DNA from: Planctomycetaceae bacterium
Lineage (GTDB): Bacteria; Planctomycetota; Planctomycetia; Pirellulales; Thermoguttaceae
NCBI GenBank assembly: GCA_031282385.1
Contig: JAITDV010000435.1
Location: forward strand, 1-8,721
Direction of reading: 5' to 3'
Length of the DNA: 8,721 bases
Shown: positions 6,288 to 8,721 of the stretch, one piece after another
Layout: each line of letters begins with the position of its first letter
How positions within the stretch are numbered: position 1 is the stretch's first letter
Notes under the pieces: model-generated
The model's input: only the letters and a program-made list of their open reading frames with translations
Told to the model about the DNA's origin: nothing
Database searches by the model: none
Made by a program: the position numbers and the translations under genes

Positions 6288-8456
6288 ATGAAAGTTAGAG
6301 TAGAAAAGAAGATAGGTAATGGTACGCTTTGGATTGAGACTGGAGAGTTGGCAAAGCAGGCGGCTGGTAGTGTTTTAATTGGATATGACGATACTGTTGT
6401 ACTTTGTGCCGCGACAACAGGCGCGAGCAGACCCGGCACTGATTTTTTTCCGTTGACATGTGATTATCGAGAACGTACTGCGGCGGCGGGTAAGTTTCCG
6501 GGCGGCTTTATAAAACGTGAAGGACGACCGGGTCTAAAAGAGATTCTCACAGCAAGGTTAATCGACCGACCTTTGCGACCCCTTTTTCCCAAGGGATTCT
6601 TTAACGAAGTACAAATTCAATCCTTTGTCATGGCTTGTGACAAAACTATCGACCCAGATGTGTTGGCGATGAATGGTTCTGCGGCGGCGGTTGCGGTTTC
6701 ATCTCTTCCATTTGATGGTCCTTTGGCGTCGATTCGGTTGGGTTATATTGGTGAAGTATTTGTACCGTTTCCAACATTAGAGCAACTTGAGGAAAGTGAA
6801 CTTGATCTGATTGTTTCCGGCAATCGTGAAAGTATTATTATGATAGAAGGTTTTGCTCGAGAGTTGCCGGAAGACAAGATGCTGGAAGCGTTGGAAGTCG
6901 CGCATAGTTATATTCGTGAAATTGTTGATTTGCAACAGGAATTGGTTGACAAAGTTAATCCGCAAAAAATAACTTTCACCGAGCCTGCATTTGAGAAACT
7001 TTATGAGGCGCTCAAAGAAAAATATTATGACGCATTTTGGAAGGCAAAACGGACGCCTGGTAAACTTGACCGCAATGGGGCTTGTTCTTTGCTTAAATCT
7101 GAAGCACGTGCGCAATTTTTTCCGACTGCCCCATCTAAAAATGTACCAAGTCAAACGGTGGCAACGGATGATGTTGACGAAGAGGCGGTGGAACTTGATC
7201 CGGTAGTTGAGGCGAAGCCTGAGTGGGATGTTGATTTGTTTGATATTGCGTGGGGCGAGCTTGAGGAGCGGGTTGTGCGAGATCAGATTCTTTCGGGAAC
7301 GCGTCCTGATGGCCGCGGAATGAAAGATATTCGCGATATTGAGTGTAGGATTGGGGTTTTGCCGCGAGTACATGGTTCGGCGGTTTTTCAACGCGGAGAG
7401 ACACAAGCGTTGATTACAGTTACTTTGGGAACGGCGAAAGACGAACAACGAGTTGATGGGCTTTTTGATGAGTACTCAAAGAAATTTATGCTTGACTATA
7501 ATTTCCCAAGCTTTTCAGTTGGCGAGTGCAAGCCGATTCGCGGACCTGGCAGACGTGAGTATGGGCATGGCGCGTTAGCTGAACGCAGCGTCAAGCCGGT
7601 GATTCCTGATCCGGCGGAATTTCCCTATACAATCAGGGTTGTTTCGGATATTTTGGAGTCGAATGGTTCAAGTTCAATGGCAACAGTTTGCGGTTCTACA
7701 TTGGGATTGATGGCGGCGGGTGTTCCGATAACGAATCCAGTTGCGGGGATTTCGGTAGGTTTAGTCAAGGAATCGGCGGAGCGTTGGGTGTTGCTGACAG
7801 ACATAATGGGCGATGAGGATCACTTCGGCGACATGGATTTCAAAATTGCCGGTTCGCAAATTGGGATAACGGGTATTCAACTTGACTTGAAGATTGCGGG
7901 AATAAGTCAGGAAATTATCAGGACAACTTTGGCTCAAAGCCGTGAGGCGCGAATAAATATTTTGCGTAAAATGTTGATGGCGATTCCTAGACCTGCGGAA
8001 GATATTTCGGTTTATGCGCCGCGGATGTTGAAGACGCATATTGATCCGGACAAGATTGGGTTGTTGATTGGACCTGGTGGCAAGACGATACGCGGAATTC
8101 AAGAACGGACGGGCGCGTCGATTGATATTGAGAACGACGGTACGGTTTCGGTTGCGGCGGCGGAGGAAGCAAGTGCAAACGCAGCAATGAATGAGATTTT
8201 AGCGTTGACGGGTTCGGTCGAAATAGGCAAAGTTTATGAAGGACAAGTAACAAGTATTAAAGAGTTCGGAGCGTTTATTGAAATATTACCGGGCAGAGAT
8301 GGACTTTGTCATATAAGTGAACTTTCGGACGAATATGTTGATAATATTCATAATCTGGTTAAAATTGGTGATCGTTTTCTTGTCAAGGTAATCTCAGTTG
8401 ATGATCACGACCGAATCAAATTGAGTAGAAAAGCCGCAATACGCGACGGCGAATAA
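6288..8456 (+). CDS. pnp: Polynucleotide phosphorylase (polyribonucleotide nucleotidyltransferase)
   Basis: A 722-residue PNPase: a phosphorolytic 3'-to-5' exoribonuclease that releases nucleoside diphosphates, forms a trimeric ring and acts in mRNA decay. The N-terminal RNase PH-like domain spans about 10-145, with DFFPLTCDYRERTAAAGKF and LIDRPLRPLFPKGF. A helical domain follows to about 330. The second, catalytic RNase PH-like domain is about 338-548, with GRREYGHG (Arg422, Arg423, His427), NGSSSMATVCGS (459-470), and Asp511, Asp517 and Lys519 in GDEDHFGDMDFK. These match the active-site residues of the E. coli enzyme. A KH domain at about 570-630 carries LLIGPGGK, and an S1 domain at about 645-715 has EGQVTSIKEFGAFIEILPGR. 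The protein stops soon after S1, without the tail many homologues have. An acidic stretch near 280-318 appears to be an addition in the helical region. The ATG at 6288 is supported by the family-like N-terminus; the closest Shine-Dalgarno-like sequence, AAGAAGGA (6266-6273), is 14 bases away. Confidence 0.97.
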   Translation: MKVRVEKKIGNGTLWIETGELAKQAAGSVLIGYDDTVVLCAATTGASRPGTDFFPLTCDYRERTAAAGKFPGGFIKREGRPGLKEILTARLIDRPLRPLFPKGFFNEVQIQSFVMACDKTIDPDVLAMNGSAAAVAVSSLPFDGPLASIRLGYIGEVFVPFPTLEQLEESELDLIVSGNRESIIMIEGFARELPEDKMLEALEVAHSYIREIVDLQQELVDKVNPQKITFTEPAFEKLYEALKEKYYDAFWKAKRTPGKLDRNGACSLLKSEARAQFFPTAPSKNVPSQTVATDDVDEEAVELDPVVEAKPEWDVDLFDIAWGELEERVVRDQILSGTRPDGRGMKDIRDIECRIGVLPRVHGSAVFQRGETQALITVTLGTAKDEQRVDGLFDEYSKKFMLDYNFPSFSVGECKPIRGPGRREYGHGALAERSVKPVIPDPAEFPYTIRVVSDILESNGSSSMATVCGSTLGLMAAGVPITNPVAGISVGLVKESAERWVLLTDIMGDEDHFGDMDFKIAGSQIGITGIQLDLKIAGISQEIIRTTLAQSREARINILRKMLMAIPRPAEDISVYAPRMLKTHIDPDKIGLLIGPGGKTIRGIQERTGASIDIENDGTVSVAAAEEASANAAMNEILALTGSVEIGKVYEGQVTSIKEFGAFIEILPGRDGLCHISELSDEYVDNIHNLVKIGDRFLVKVISVDDHDRIKLSRKAAIRDGE

Positions 8457-8472
8457 TGTAAATTGTTACCTT

Positions 8473-8514
8473 GTTGCCGTCATATTTTTTGTAAAACAAG
8501 AATGAAGCGGCAAC
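8473..8514 (+). terminator. Hairpin after pnp
   Basis: GTTGCCG (8473-8479) pairs with CGGCAAC (8508-8514), and TCAT with ATGA extends the stem past a two-base bulge, closing an 18-base loop. It starts 16 bases after the pnp stop codon, a sensible place for a 3' end. There is no T run after it, so it is not a textbook intrinsic terminator and may only stabilise the message end. Confidence 0.3.
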
Positions 8515-8598
8515 TCGGTAGCGGATTTGAATTTGATATACTCTTTATACTTTAAAATTCTGTAAATTAAAAAAGCGTTAAAGCAGGCTTTCCGACTA

Positions 8599-8721
8599 AT
8601 GCCGCTGTCGCATAATAGACTGGCTCAAGACTACGCACAAGAAAATTTCATGTTGTTTGACAAAGACGGAGAACAATGTTGGAGAGAGTGCGTGAGAACT
8701 AATGAATGGTTTTTGTTGACG
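8599..8721 (+). CDS. N-terminal part of an unrecognised protein (runs off right edge)
   Basis: The ATG at 8599 opens 41 codons without a stop to the window end, starting MPLSHNRLAQDYAQENFMLF and continuing with GEQCWRECVRTNEWFLLT. The frame is open back to a TAA at 8563-8565 (KKALKQAFRL before the Met) but has no earlier ATG, GTG or TTG. The residue mix, including two Trp and two Cys, looks protein-like. No clear Shine-Dalgarno is seen. It could be a complete 5' end or a fragment that lost its true start. It follows pnp by 142 bases on the same strand. The family is not recognised. Confidence 0.4.
   Translation, partial: MPLSHNRLAQDYAQENFMLFDKDGEQCWRECVRTNEWFLLT

Noticed and set aside
6777..7448. 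Minus-strand frame of 223 residues inside pnp
   Set aside because: It is a shadow of the clearly coding pnp frame and has no independent support.

Overview
This is an AT-rich bacterial chromosomal window with three intact genes, two partial genes at the edges, and long gene-poor stretches that hold repeats and decayed coding sequence. The intact genes are a large membrane-anchored transglutaminase-like protein on the minus strand (1623-4889), rpsO (ribosomal protein S15, 5560-5832, plus) and pnp (polynucleotide phosphorylase, 6288-8456, plus). A planctomycete or relative is my best guess. It rests on the feel of the PNPase N-terminal half, on the very large TgpA-type protein, and on weak or distant Shine-Dalgarno sequences at two of the three genes. 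The AT-richness is not typical of that phylum, so the placement is an inference.

Layout. Bases 3-239 are the C-terminal end of an unrecognised plus-strand gene. From 240 to 1622 no intact gene is seen. That stretch holds a decayed Lys/Glu-rich gene (minus, 251-607), a palindrome (1084-1100), an imperfect inverted-repeat element (1121-1330) with a GC-rich palindromic core, and a small coding-like remnant (minus, 1330-1516) whose last codon lies exactly at the end of that element. The transglutaminase-like gene follows. The 670-base gap between it and rpsO carries divergent promoter-like sequences and a second inverted-repeat element (5199-5364) with a related core. rpsO and pnp follow in their widely conserved order, but are separated by an unusually long 455-base gap with an inverted repeat just after rpsO and a promoter-like sequence ahead of pnp. 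The right edge holds the start of a further unrecognised reading frame.

How it fits together. rpsO-pnp is a housekeeping translation/RNA-decay pair. The transglutaminase-like gene is divergent from it and stands without the DUF58 and MoxR-type neighbours that often accompany this family. The repeats share a core beginning ACCACC and ending GGTGGT, with nested CCCCTCC/GGAGGGG palindromes, but their outer inverted repeats differ. They look like small non-autonomous mobile or REP-like elements. I see no CRISPR array, tRNA, rRNA, transposase gene or defence system. The most unusual material is the repeat elements, the decaying genes beside them, and the Asn-rich insertions in the transglutaminase-like protein.
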